A stretch of 64,000 bases of DNA, taken from positions 620,001 to 684,000 of the forward strand of contig JAVDKK010000001.1 in NCBI GenBank assembly GCA_030849945.1, in the 5' to 3' direction. The notes under the pieces are model-generated. The model was not told where the DNA came from and made no database searches. It saw only the letters and a program-made list of their open reading frames with translations. This document shows, piece after piece, positions 16,675-25,193 of the stretch (position 1 is the stretch's first letter; each line of letters begins with the position of its first letter). This DNA is from Schauerella fraxinea. GTDB taxonomy: Bacteria; Pseudomonadota; Gammaproteobacteria; Burkholderiales; Burkholderiaceae_B. The translations under genes were made by a program, and so were the position numbers.

Positions 16675-18377
16675 GACGCACGCTCCGCGGCTGCAACATC
16701 GTGGTCACTTGTGGCACCCGCGCGTTCTGCGGGTGCCGAAGCCGATGTCGGTGTCGTTGCAGATGCCGATAAAGAACTATGGGGTGCGGTCGATGCTGGG
16801 GTCGTTGCCGAAGTCGCTGCCGTCACATCGTCCGCCGGCGGTGGCGCCGGCGTCCATTCATCGCCAAACACTTCCGGCTCACTGAACGCCAGCATCGTCG
16901 CGTAATGGGTATCGACATCTTCAGCGTAGAACAGCCCGGCGATGCCTTGCGCCAGGCGCTTGGCACCGTCGCTGATCGCGGGAATATCGCCCGACACCGT
17001 CCCGTGCGTGAGTGCAGCCGGATAGCAGAAGCAATGCACGCGCGACAAACCGGGCAGTTCACCAGGAATTATTTCCTGCAGTTCGAAGGCCGGCCCCAGA
17101 TCGGGCGAGTCGGACAACTCTTGATCTTCATCGCCGGGCGCAGGCACATAGCGATCCTTCCATGCCCGAATGTGCGGCGCGATCACGGCGAACTCCGGGC
17201 GGCCATACCAATCGATGCGAAAGCCCGTGGAGGCAATGAGAAAGTCAGCCGTAAACGTGCCCTTCACCGTGCGAATCTTCAGCACGTCATCCACAAGGGC
17301 CGCATCCACGATCCCCGCGCCCAGATTGAACCGGGCATTGGGATGGCGCGACACGCGCAGCGTACTGCCGCGCGGCGGCGGCACCTGCTGCACATTGATG
17401 TAGTGACGGATCTTCCATTTCCAGTCGTCGGGCAGATTCAAATGCCCAAAGGTGAGCCCCGGATTGCCGGCGCCCTTGCCCTTGTTCACCCGCGGAATAT
17501 CCTGCCGGCGGATCAACAGATCGACACTGGCCGCACCGGCTTCCAGCGCCGTGGCAGCGCTATCCATCGCGGACGAGCCGGCACCGATCACGGCCACCCG
17601 CTTGCCCGCCAACTGCGCGTAGTCCATCACGTCCGACGAATGCGCCCAACGATCGCGTGGCAAGGCGCGCACAAAGTCCGGCACATACGCACCGCCCAAA
17701 CCATCGCGCCCGGTGGCCAGCACCACCCGCCGCGCGAGCACCGTGAGCGGACCTTCAGGCGACTCGAGATCGAGCGCGACCACGCCATCGGCTTGCGGAC
17801 GCACCGCCAGCACCCGATGCCCGTTGCGCACATCCAAGTCGAGCACGCGGCGATACCACCGCAGATAATCCATCCACTGCAAACGCGGAATTTTGTCCAA
17901 CGCGTCCCAAGCGGCCTCACCGAACTGCGCTTCGAAAAAAGCGCGAAACGTGAGCGCCGGAAGCCCGAGCGCGGGGCCGGTGAGTTGCTTGGGCGAGCGC
18001 AGGGTTTCCATGCGCGCGGTCGTCGCCCACGGGCCTTCGAAGCCGGCCGGTGCCCGATCGAAAATCGTGGCGCGCACGCCGATGTGCTTGAGCGCCGCAC
18101 AGGCCGCGAGGCCCGCCATGCCACCGCCGATGATGGCCACGTCCAGCACCGGTTGACCGGCGTAGTCCCGCGCAGGTACCCACTGCTTGGCGGGAAGTTC
18201 CAGCCACGACAGATCCTGGCGCAGGCGTGCTTCGAGTGCCGTCAGGCCGGCAGCATCGGGTGCGCGCGGTGTCGCAGCCGGCGATCCTTGGGGTTGCACC
18301 GTATCGGCCGATGATCCAGCCACGGGTTCAGCCGGCACGACGCGCGGGGCTTGAGAAGAAGGGTGTGTCGCAGTCAT
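16671..18377 (-). CDS. FAD/NAD(P)-dependent monooxygenase-like protein
   Basis: A 568-residue flavoprotein with two Rossmann fingerprints: FAD site AIIGGGMAGLAACAALK (about 80-96) and NAD(P) site VAVIGAGSSAMDSAATALEAG, with the FAD-closing ATGxD-type segment LATGRDGLG between them and ASTGFRID near the C-terminal part. The layout matches flavin-containing/Baeyer-Villiger-like monooxygenases. Both ends carry low-complexity Ala/Thr/Ser/Pro tails (about 45 residues N-terminal, about 60 C-terminal), unusual for the family and probably disordered. It is the second gene of the LysR-led operon; the substrate is presumably the imported compound. Confidence 0.8.
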   Translation of the reverse strand: MTATHPSSQAPRVVPAEPVAGSSADTVQPQGSPAATPRAPDAAGLTALEARLRQDLSWLELPAKQWVPARDYAGQPVLDVAIIGGGMAGLAACAALKHIGVRATIFDRAPAGFEGPWATTARMETLRSPKQLTGPALGLPALTFRAFFEAQFGEAAWDALDKIPRLQWMDYLRWYRRVLDLDVRNGHRVLAVRPQADGVVALDLESPEGPLTVLARRVVLATGRDGLGGAYVPDFVRALPRDRWAHSSDVMDYAQLAGKRVAVIGAGSSAMDSAATALEAGAASVDLLIRRQDIPRVNKGKGAGNPGLTFGHLNLPDDWKWKIRHYINVQQVPPPRGSTLRVSRHPNARFNLGAGIVDAALVDDVLKIRTVKGTFTADFLIASTGFRIDWYGRPEFAVIAPHIRAWKDRYVPAPGDEDQELSDSPDLGPAFELQEIIPGELPGLSRVHCFCYPAALTHGTVSGDIPAISDGAKRLAQGIAGLFYAEDVDTHYATMLAFSEPEVFGDEWTPAPPPADDVTAATSATTPASTAPHSSLSASATTPTSASAPAERAGATSDHDVAAAERAS

Positions 18378-19354
18378 GACTCGACGGTTTCCGTAAGAGT
18401 AGGTTCGTCGCCATAAAGCGATTGCAAAACGGCGGCGTGCTCATTGGCCTCACGCCGCACAAAGCCCGGCAGCAGATCGGCCGCAGCCCGTTCCAGCGCG
18501 TCGATCAGCGTCTGCACCGCAGGCGTCAACGGCTTGGCCAGCGGCGTGATCACACCGAACAAAAAGGGGATATCCACATCGATCGGCCGCACCGCCACGC
18601 CCGCGATGGGCGCACCGTAAGCCGTTACCGGCTCGAGCACCGAGATGCCCAGACCCGCACGCACCGCGGTCATGGCGTTGAGCGACGAATTGGTTTCGAT
18701 CAAACCGTGCGTGATCACACCGGCTTGCGCAAACGCTTGATCTAGACGGCGACGCAAGCGAAAGGGGTTCGACATCGTGATGATGCGTTGCCCGGCCAGC
18801 GCCGAAAGCGGCACCACATCCATCGCGGCCAATTTACCCGCAGCCGGCACTGCGACCGCACAGGGCGCCTGGCCGATCCAGTGCACCGTTAGCCCGCGAT
18901 GCTCCACCGGCAAGCTCGTCACGCCCAATTGCACGGCATCGGTCAGCACGGCATGCACCACATGCTCGGGCGAGGCGCTGCGCAACTGAATTTGGGTGGG
19001 ACAGGTCTGGGATGAAATGGCTGCCAGGGCGATGGGCAGCAAACCGGCTGACAACGCGGGTGTGGCCGCCAGCCGCAGCGGCCGGCCATCACCGCGGGCA
19101 ATTTCTTCGGCTCGCGTGCGAATCTGCTTCATGCCAACCAGCGCGCGTTCCACGTCTTCATACAGCAGAAAGCCTTGCTCGGTGGGCGTCACGCGCGGCC
19201 CGCTGCGCGTAAACAGCGCATAGCCGATCTCGCTTTCGAGATCCTGCAGCAAGCGGCTGATGGCCGGCTGCGAGCGCCCAAGCATGCGCCCGGCGGCCGT
19301 CACGCTGCCCGCCGACATTACCGCCGCGAAGGCTTCCAGTTGCCGTAGTTCCAT
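18374..19354 (-). CDS. LysR family transcriptional regulator leading the ABC/monooxygenase operon
   Basis: A 326-residue LysR regulator with the N-terminal wHTH MELRQLEAFAAVMSAGSV, TAAGRMLGRSQPAISRLLQDLE, and a ligand-binding domain of normal length. The ATG at 19354 is the conserved LysR start; ATG 19381 is an alternative. Its stop overlaps the monooxygenase ATG by 4 bases, so it heads the operon instead of being divergent, as LysR genes usually are; autoregulation of the whole unit follows if the promoter upstream of 19354 is the only one. Confidence 0.88.
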   Translation of the reverse strand: MELRQLEAFAAVMSAGSVTAAGRMLGRSQPAISRLLQDLESEIGYALFTRSGPRVTPTEQGFLLYEDVERALVGMKQIRTRAEEIARGDGRPLRLAATPALSAGLLPIALAAISSQTCPTQIQLRSASPEHVVHAVLTDAVQLGVTSLPVEHRGLTVHWIGQAPCAVAVPAAGKLAAMDVVPLSALAGQRIITMSNPFRLRRRLDQAFAQAGVITHGLIETNSSLNAMTAVRAGLGISVLEPVTAYGAPIAGVAVRPIDVDIPFLFGVITPLAKPLTPAVQTLIDALERAAADLLPGFVRREANEHAAVLQSLYGDEPTLTETVES

Positions 19355-19576
19355 CTGACCTGCTTTATGTGGTTCTTGCATTCTGAAGGGTTCAGTATGC
19401 ACAGATGAAATACTTAATGGATATAAGCTAATACCCGAATACGGGGGTTGCAAGGCCGACCTCGGCTTCGGCGCCATACGCCCAAATCTGTCGATCGCAC
19501 CCACTGGGCGACTTGGGCCATCTGGTGTGGATGCCGGGCATCACGCGAGGAGATGATCGCCTGGGCTTACCGGCGA

Positions 19577-20188
19577 TCAATCCGGACTTGCAGTCAGTGG
19601 CGTCCAGGCTGCCAACGCCGAGCGTGCGATTTTTTCGAGTGCCGCGCGCTTGGCACCGTCGCGGGCCTGGATCGACATCCCCTGCTGCACCGTCACGAAG
19701 AAGCGCGCGACCGACTCCAGATCGACCGTTGGCGCGATCTCACCGCTCTCGACCCCTCGCTTGAGTTGGAGGGCCAGGTCTTGCGTGTTTTGTTCGCGCC
19801 TGGCCACCAGCTCGGCACGCAACGCCTCATTTGTCTCATTGGCGTGGAGACCCGACAGGGTCACCAGACATCCACGCGGCTTGTCCCTTCGAGTAAATGC
19901 GCGGGCGGTCGTCATCAGAAACGCCTCGACCGCGCCATAGGCGGTATCTGCAGACATGACTGCCGCCCATATGTCTGCCCCATCTACAGTGACGTAGCGC
20001 TCCACGGCCTCACGGAACAAGGCTTCCTTCGAGCCGAACGCGGCATAGAGGCTGGGCGACCCGATGCCCATTGCCGCAATCAGATCGTTCATGGACGAGG
20101 CTTCGAAGCCCTTGTCCCAAAACACCTCCATTGCCTGGGCAAGGGCTTCGTCACGATCAAATGCTCTGGGTCTTCCTCTACCAGCCAT
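19577..20188 (-). CDS. TetR/AcrR family transcriptional repressor
   Basis: A 203-residue TetR regulator with an N-terminal HTH (RGRPRAFDRDEALAQAMEVF; FEASSMNDLIAAMGIGSPSLYAAFGSKEALF in two blocks). The ATG at 20188 fits the family start. It is divergent from a truncated SDR and a hydrolase gene; a perfect 12-bp inverted repeat flanks the shared promoter region and is its likely operator. Confidence 0.9.
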   Translation of the reverse strand: MAGRGRPRAFDRDEALAQAMEVFWDKGFEASSMNDLIAAMGIGSPSLYAAFGSKEALFREAVERYVTVDGADIWAAVMSADTAYGAVEAFLMTTARAFTRRDKPRGCLVTLSGLHANETNEALRAELVARREQNTQDLALQLKRGVESGEIAPTVDLESVARFFVTVQQGMSIQARDGAKRAALEKIARSALAAWTPLTASPD

Positions 20189-20200
20189 AACATTCCTGAA

Positions 20201-20275
20201 TTCTGTGTTGATCAGCATATATTTATCTTGACACGTCGGCAGCGCCATTTCTATTCTATGTCAATCAACACAGAA
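20201..20275. promoter_or_regulatory. TetR operator pair flanking a divergent promoter
   Basis: TTCTGTGTTGAT (20201-20212) and its exact reverse complement ATCAACACAGAA (20264-20275) lie 51 bases apart between the tetR gene and the rightward stub/hydrolase unit. Binding by the adjacent TetR protein, repressing both directions, is inferred. Confidence 0.65.
20228..20257 (+). promoter_or_regulatory. sigma-70 type promoter for the SDR stub and hydrolase
   Basis: A consensus TTGACA (20228-20233) is followed after 18 bases by TATTCT (20252-20257). The right operator arm starts 6 bases downstream of the -10, so repressor bound there would block initiation. Confidence 0.55.
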
Positions 20276-20287
20276 ATGGAGTTCCCG

Positions 20288-20377
20288 ATGTCATTGCTTG
20301 AGGGCAAGCGCGCCTTGGTCACTGGAGCAAGCCTTGGCATAGGCGCAACGATCGCGCGTCATCTCGCACGCCAGGCG
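20288..20377 (+). pseudogene. N-terminal stub of a short-chain dehydrogenase
   Basis: The first 28 or so codons encode a clear SDR N-terminus (LLEGKRALVTGASLGIGA, the TGxxxGIG cofactor loop) with a GGAG site before the ATG. Homology then stops; the frame continues into unrelated Arg-rich sequence to the hydrolase start, and no later SDR motif (NNAG, YxxxK) is found. The remaining roughly 220 codons are deleted. The promoter and operators upstream are preserved. Confidence 0.75.
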
Positions 20378-20442
20378 AGACGTCGGTCGGAGATCCGCAT
20401 TACCGAAGCCCAAACCACCAACGTGTCACGAAGGAGAATGCC

Positions 20443-21408
20443 ATGCTCGACAAATTCTTGAAGCAAGCGATGTTCGCTGTTGCGCTGCTGTTTGCATCGC
20501 AAGTGTCGGCAGCGCCCGCGTTACCTCCAGAGGAGTTTCCTACGCCACCAGGATTCACACCGGCCTACCAGACCGTTGACGGCGTCAAGCTGCATTATCT
20601 GAAGGGCGGCCAGGGGCCGATGGTTCTGCTCGTTCACGGCTTCGCGCAGACCTGGTACGAGTGGCACCAGATCATGCCGCTGCTCGCTAAAACGCATACT
20701 GTCGTCGCCATCGATCTACCTGGGCTGGGCCAATCTGAGGCGCCTAAGTCCTATGCCGGGCAAGATGTGGCCAAGCTGATCCATACGTTTGCGAAATCGC
20801 ATAGTCCGAATGCGCCGTTCGATCTCGTGTCGCACGACATCGGCAACTGGAATACCTTCCCGATGGTGGCCGAGCATCCAAAAGACTTCAAGCATGTCGT
20901 CTTCATGGAAGCACCCCTACCTGATGAAGGCATCTACACGTTCCCGGCCTTTACGCCCCAGGGCGAGTCACCCATGTGGCACTTCAGCTTCTTCGCCGCC
21001 GGTGGCCATTTTGCTGAAAAAATGGTCGCGGGCCGTGAAGAAATGTTCTTCGATCATTTCATCAAGTCGCATGCCGTCAACAAGGCGGTATTCACGCCGG
21101 AGCTGATCGGTTTATACGCGCGCTCCTATGCCAAACCACAGTCGTTCAACGCCGCGATGGAATACTATCGCGCGCTCCCCGAAACGCAGGTCCGCAACAT
21201 TCCGCTGTTCAAGAACAAGCTGACGATGAAGACGATGGCCATTGGCGGCGGATCGCCCGTTTCGGTCGGACAGTTCCAGGTCGATCAACTTGCGAAGTAC
21301 ACCACCAACATGAAAGGTGTGGTGATCCCGAACTGCGGCCACTGGGTGCCGGAGGAATGCACTGAAACCTTCAACGCGACGATCGTCGACTTCCTTGACG
21401 GGAAATGA
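20443..21408 (+). CDS. secreted alpha/beta hydrolase, epoxide-hydrolase-like
   Basis: A 321-residue hydrolase with a signal peptide ending SQVSA-APA, so it is probably periplasmic. The oxyanion motif is LLVHGFAQTWYEW and the nucleophile elbow SHDIGNW, with Asp as nucleophile, as in epoxide hydrolases and haloalkane dehalogenases; the catalytic His is in NCGHWVPEE. An AAGGAG site precedes the ATG. Since the SDR stub now sits between the TetR-controlled promoter and this gene, it is likely the sole functional target of the repressor. Confidence 0.85.
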   Translation: MLDKFLKQAMFAVALLFASQVSAAPALPPEEFPTPPGFTPAYQTVDGVKLHYLKGGQGPMVLLVHGFAQTWYEWHQIMPLLAKTHTVVAIDLPGLGQSEAPKSYAGQDVAKLIHTFAKSHSPNAPFDLVSHDIGNWNTFPMVAEHPKDFKHVVFMEAPLPDEGIYTFPAFTPQGESPMWHFSFFAAGGHFAEKMVAGREEMFFDHFIKSHAVNKAVFTPELIGLYARSYAKPQSFNAAMEYYRALPETQVRNIPLFKNKLTMKTMAIGGGSPVSVGQFQVDQLAKYTTNMKGVVIPNCGHWVPEECTETFNATIVDFLDGK

Positions 21409-21453
21409 CTGAGACGGCCGTTTGCTTGAATGGAACCCCAAGCCGCCGTCGCC

Positions 21454-22863
21454 TTATCTGCGCTGGCCGGTTGCAGGCTTGAGGGCGGCCAGCGCCGCCA
21501 GCACGGCCACGTCGGCGCCTGCGGGTGCGGTGGCCACCGCCTTACGCACCTGCTGCAGCACGGTGGGGTTGAAGTCGGCTGCCATGTTGGCATGCACGGC
21601 GATCTGCCGGGTGGCGTCATCGAGCAGCAAATCCGGCGATACGCCCAGCGCATCCAGCCGGTCGCCGCCAGCGCGGTGCACCCGGGCGGTGGTCAGCACC
21701 AGGGCGCCCTGATCGGCGGGCAACGCGAGCACCGTCTGGATGGTACCGGCACCCACGGTCTTTGCACCGATCAGCAAGGCGCGGCGGTGATCTTGCATCG
21801 CAGCCGCCACAATCTCTGCGCCGGCACCCGTGCGACGATCCACGAGCACGACCACCGGCACATCATGCGGCACCACAGGGTCGCGGGCGCGTAACGGGCG
21901 GGCATCGGCTGGGGTGCGGCCAAGCAGACTGCCGATCCGAGATCCTTCGCGCAAAACCAGCCCGGCGACCTGTTCGGACACGTCGAGCAGCCCGCCGGCG
22001 TTGCCGCGCAGATCCAGCACCAGGCCTGCCAGCGGCGCGTCGGCGCGGGCGGACACGGCATCGAACGCCTCTCGCAACTTGCCGCCGGTTGTACTGTCGA
22101 ACGCTGCGACGCGGATCACCGCCACCGCGCCGTGCATTTCCCAACGCACGGTTGGCGGTGCCTGCACCGGCCCGCGCACCGGCTGCACGACGATCGTGTC
22201 CCCCGCGCCCGCCCGCCTCAGCGCGACCATGACGGGGGTGCCGGGCGTGCCTCGCAACAATGCAACCGCTTCGGGTAGCGGCAAACGCTCGGTCGCACGG
22301 CCATCAATCTTGGTAACGATGTCGCCCGCCTGAATACCGACGCGCTCGCCCGGGCTGCCAGGCAGCGGCCGCACGACGGTCAGCGCGCCGTCACGCATCG
22401 TCAGCTCGAGGCCCACCGACGCAGGCGGCGGCACCAACTCGGCGGGGGTAGCGACCCGGCTGTAGGCGTCCAGATTGTCCACCATGCCGCGCAGCGCCGT
22501 GTTCAGCGCCATCTCGCGCGGCGCGCCGTCGGCGAAACGCAGGATTTCACCGGCCAGGATTCGAGTCTGCGGCGTAATGCCCTCAGCCTGCTGAGCAGCC
22601 ACCACGGACTGTTCAATCGCGTCCTGGCGCGAGGGTTGGTGGGCATCGGGCAGCGCTTTTAACGCCTGCAGCCCGTGCGCGACCAATATGCGCGAGTCGA
22701 CCGGGTCGACGTACTGGTTCACGATCTGCGTCATGACGGCCGCAAGCGTGGCCTCGATCTCCGGTCGCGCCATTGCGGCGGCGAGAGGCGTCTGCACAAT
22801 GCCGCCCGCCAGTAGCAGGGCGCACAGCAACCGTCGGATCGAGCAAGCGCGTGCGGCCAACAA
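21454..22863 (-). CDS. S41 (C-terminal processing) peptidase homologue lacking catalytic Ser and Lys
   Basis: A 469-residue exported protein: signal peptide (ends near QTPLAAA), helical N-terminal region, PDZ domain (about 147-220, PGSPGERVGIQAGDIVTKIDG) and the S41 core (VLDLRGNAGGLLDVSEQVAG). Aligned with the Prc/CtpA motifs SASASE and TFGKGxVQ, this protein has TGAGAE (345-350) and TVGAGTIQ (369-376): the catalytic Ser position is Ala347 and the Lys position Ala372, while Gln376 is kept. It should be proteolytically inactive. It begins with TTG directly after the TAA of the upstream secreted protein gene, implying coupling. Confidence 0.8.
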   Translation of the reverse strand: MLAARACSIRRLLCALLLAGGIVQTPLAAAMARPEIEATLAAVMTQIVNQYVDPVDSRILVAHGLQALKALPDAHQPSRQDAIEQSVVAAQQAEGITPQTRILAGEILRFADGAPREMALNTALRGMVDNLDAYSRVATPAELVPPPASVGLELTMRDGALTVVRPLPGSPGERVGIQAGDIVTKIDGRATERLPLPEAVALLRGTPGTPVMVALRRAGAGDTIVVQPVRGPVQAPPTVRWEMHGAVAVIRVAAFDSTTGGKLREAFDAVSARADAPLAGLVLDLRGNAGGLLDVSEQVAGLVLREGSRIGSLLGRTPADARPLRARDPVVPHDVPVVVLVDRRTGAGAEIVAAAMQDHRRALLIGAKTVGAGTIQTVLALPADQGALVLTTARVHRAGGDRLDALGVSPDLLLDDATRQIAVHANMAADFNPTVLQQVRKAVATAPAGADVAVLAALAALKPATGQRR

Positions 22864-23325
22864 TTACTGAACCTTCACGCGCACGGCCGCGCCGGGACGC
22901 GGCTCGAACGCGGGCACGGTGCGTTGCTTCAATTCGTCGCCCCTTGCCCCCCACACCCGCGTGTCGGTGGGGAAGTCCTCGCTGCGCGTCATCCGGTCGA
23001 CCTGAGCGGCCACCAGCTTGCCGGCGCCGTCGATCTCAGGGTTCCAGGCGTACACCCCCCATTGGCCGTACCAGACGACCGGCGCGTCCGCATCCAGCCG
23101 GCGGTCCGGACACATCACCAAGCCCTTATCCAGCAGTACTCGCAGGCCTCCCACGGGCACCAGGCTGACGGCTGGCGTCGTGCGATCCTTGCTGTGCCCA
23201 GGGCACACGTTGGCGCTGCGGGCAAGGGTCGTCTCGACGACTTCGCGATCGGATTGGGCAAAGGCGGTGGATGTGGCGCAGATCGCAACGGCGGCGGTCA
23301 GAGCGAGCAAACGAGGGCGTGTCAT
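22864..23325 (-). CDS. secreted protein of unknown function
   Basis: A 153-residue protein with a signal peptide (PRLLALTAAVAICATSTAFA) and a mature part containing two Cys, in NVCPGHS and LVMCPDR, that could form a disulfide. A GGAGG site precedes the ATG at 23325. I recognise no domain. It is the first gene of a two-gene unit with the inactive S41 protein, whose start codon abuts its stop, so the two probably act together in the periplasm. Confidence 0.65.
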   Translation of the reverse strand: MTRPRLLALTAAVAICATSTAFAQSDREVVETTLARSANVCPGHSKDRTTPAVSLVPVGGLRVLLDKGLVMCPDRRLDADAPVVWYGQWGVYAWNPEIDGAGKLVAAQVDRMTRSEDFPTDTRVWGARGDELKQRTVPAFEPRPGAAVRVKVQ

Positions 23326-23472
23326 GCGTGGCCTCCAGGCGTAAGAACATACGGTTGGACGGATACGAATGCGGCGCGAAAAGCCGCACTTTTCGGGTGC
23401 GGCGATCTTAGCAGCCGCCCGGTTGCGCCAGCCGTTACAGGTGCGACAGAACGCCACCCGATCCTGAGCAAT

Positions 23473-23513
23473 CATATATATCAGTTTTTTATAGTTCGAG
23501 CTAACATATATGT
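23473..23513. promoter_or_regulatory. candidate HipB operators upstream of hipBA
   Basis: An AT-rich island contains CATATAT (23473-23479) and its inverted partner ATATATG (23506-23512); the second lies inside a 10-bp perfect palindrome ACATATATGT (23504-23513) touching the hipB ATG. Autorepression by the HipB-like protein is inferred from the usual behaviour of hipBA loci. Confidence 0.5.
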
Positions 23514-23927
23514 ATGCCCAAACGACCCGACGCTATCGATTCCTTACCCCCTGCGGCTCGCGCACAGCTGCGCGAATTGGGGCTGAATCTCGCGATCGCG
23601 CGAAAGCGTCGCAAGGAGACTCAAAAGTCGTGGGCGCAACGCATCGGCGTGTCTGAGCCCACCTTGGTACGTCTCGAAAAAGGCGATCCCAGCGTTTCGA
23701 TGGGCGCCTATGCAACTGCGCTTTGGCTGGTCGGCCGATCGCACGCCCTCCCAGAACTCGCGGCACCGGAACTCGATCGCGGTGCGCTGGAGCAAAATAT
23801 ACGCGCGGTGACCAGCCAGCGGGCGGTTCGATCGCGCGCGAATGTGGTCAAGGGGGCAGGCAAGGATATCGAGCGCCAATCGCATATCTTGGCAACCGGT
23901 CGGCCAAACAAGGCGGGTGATCAGTGA
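23514..23927 (+). CDS. hipB: HipB-like XRE family antitoxin
   Basis: A 137-residue protein with an XRE/Cro HTH (LNLAIARKRRKETQKSWAQR, then IGVSEPTLVRLEKG) and a long basic, probably flexible tail (about residues 90-137). HipB proteins bind and neutralise HipA and repress the operon. No Shine-Dalgarno sequence is visible before the ATG, and a palindrome touches it, so translation may be leaderless or weak. It overlaps hipA by 4 bases. Confidence 0.85.
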   Translation: MPKRPDAIDSLPPAARAQLRELGLNLAIARKRRKETQKSWAQRIGVSEPTLVRLEKGDPSVSMGAYATALWLVGRSHALPELAAPELDRGALEQNIRAVTSQRAVRSRANVVKGAGKDIERQSHILATGRPNKAGDQ

Positions 23928-25165
23928 CCTCATTCAACATCGAACAGTACAGGCCAGGCGACGCCCTCTACCTGTGGTGGCTGGGCAATCCGGCTGACCC
24001 TCGATTGATTGGCGAGCTTCATGTGGTGCGTACCAATCAGGGTGTGTCCCTCACCTATGACGATCGATGGCTCGCAACCGGCTTTGCGCTGAGTGAGGAT
24101 TTGCCCCTGCAGACTGGCACATATCTGCCCCTGCTCGAGCGAACCGCGGCGGGCGCCGTCGATGATGCCAGGCCAGATCGCTGGGGCGAGAGGGTCATCA
24201 GGGTGCTCGACAAGCCCGTTCGACTAGCCGTGCTGGATTTTCTCTTTTACGCGGGCGATGAGCGGTTTGGCGCGCTGGGTGTATCGGTGTCACGTGATGC
24301 GTATCTCGCCCGTACCCTTGGCGCTCTACCGAGCATCCGCGATGTCGATGAGATTGAAAAACTGATCCAGAGCCTGTTGCGGGGTGAGGATATCGATGAA
24401 CGGAAAAAGCGACTCATCGAACCCGGAACAACCCTTGGCGGTGCGCGACCGAAGGCTTTGCTCGATATGGATGGGCACCAGTGGGTGTTGAAGTTCAACG
24501 AGCTGGGCGAGTCCATCGACTGGCCGCTCGTGGAGCACGCCACCATGACCCTTTGTGCCCGGGCCGGCATCCGTGCGGCCGAAACGCGTCCCGTAAAGCT
24601 CAACCTAGGGCACGCAGTCGCGGTCAGGCGCTTTGATCGGCACGACGGGTTACGCACCCACGCCTTATCGGCAAATGTGGCGCTGAGAGCCGCCGGGGAG
24701 GAATTGGGCTATCCGCAGATGGCTCAGTTGTTACGTCGCCGCGGTGTCACGCAAGATCGGCGCGGTGCACGCCAGATGCACGAGCTTTTCAGGCGCATGA
24801 TCTTCAACATCCTCATGGACAACACGGACGACCATGAGAAGAACCATGCTTTTCTGATGACCGATGAAAGTCACTACGATCTTTCTCCCGCCTATGACGT
24901 CTTGCCGGCTGGCCAGGCGCTCGGCTACCAGGCAATGATCGTAGGCGACGACGTGGCTGATTCGACCCTTTCCAACGCCCTGTCACAGCATGCCTTGTTT
25001 GGCCTGAAGATGAGCGAGGCACGTCAACAGATCCAACAGGTCTGCGATGCGGTGTCCACATGGAAAACGCATTTCGCAACGGTCGGGGTCACGCCGGGCG
25101 ATATCGCTTCGTTGGCGCGTCAGATCGATCGCCCGTTTCTGCTGCAGCAACGCGAGAACGTTTAG
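23924..25165 (+). CDS. hipA: HipA-like serine/threonine kinase toxin
   Basis: A 413-residue HipA-family protein kinase; family members phosphorylate a tRNA synthetase or similar target and cause growth arrest. An N-terminal HipA_N-like region (about 1-105) precedes a HipA_C domain with a glycine-rich loop LGGARPKALL, VLKFNE containing the ATP-binding Lys, the catalytic loop NTDDHEKNHAF and the metal-binding DLSPAYDVLP. The GTG start overlaps the hipB stop. All catalytic positions appear intact, so the toxin is probably active. Confidence 0.88.
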   Translation: MTSFNIEQYRPGDALYLWWLGNPADPRLIGELHVVRTNQGVSLTYDDRWLATGFALSEDLPLQTGTYLPLLERTAAGAVDDARPDRWGERVIRVLDKPVRLAVLDFLFYAGDERFGALGVSVSRDAYLARTLGALPSIRDVDEIEKLIQSLLRGEDIDERKKRLIEPGTTLGGARPKALLDMDGHQWVLKFNELGESIDWPLVEHATMTLCARAGIRAAETRPVKLNLGHAVAVRRFDRHDGLRTHALSANVALRAAGEELGYPQMAQLLRRRGVTQDRRGARQMHELFRRMIFNILMDNTDDHEKNHAFLMTDESHYDLSPAYDVLPAGQALGYQAMIVGDDVADSTLSNALSQHALFGLKMSEARQQIQQVCDAVSTWKTHFATVGVTPGDIASLARQIDRPFLLQQRENV

Positions 25166-25193
25166 CGCCCGCTCCTGGACCGTTGGTTGCTGC

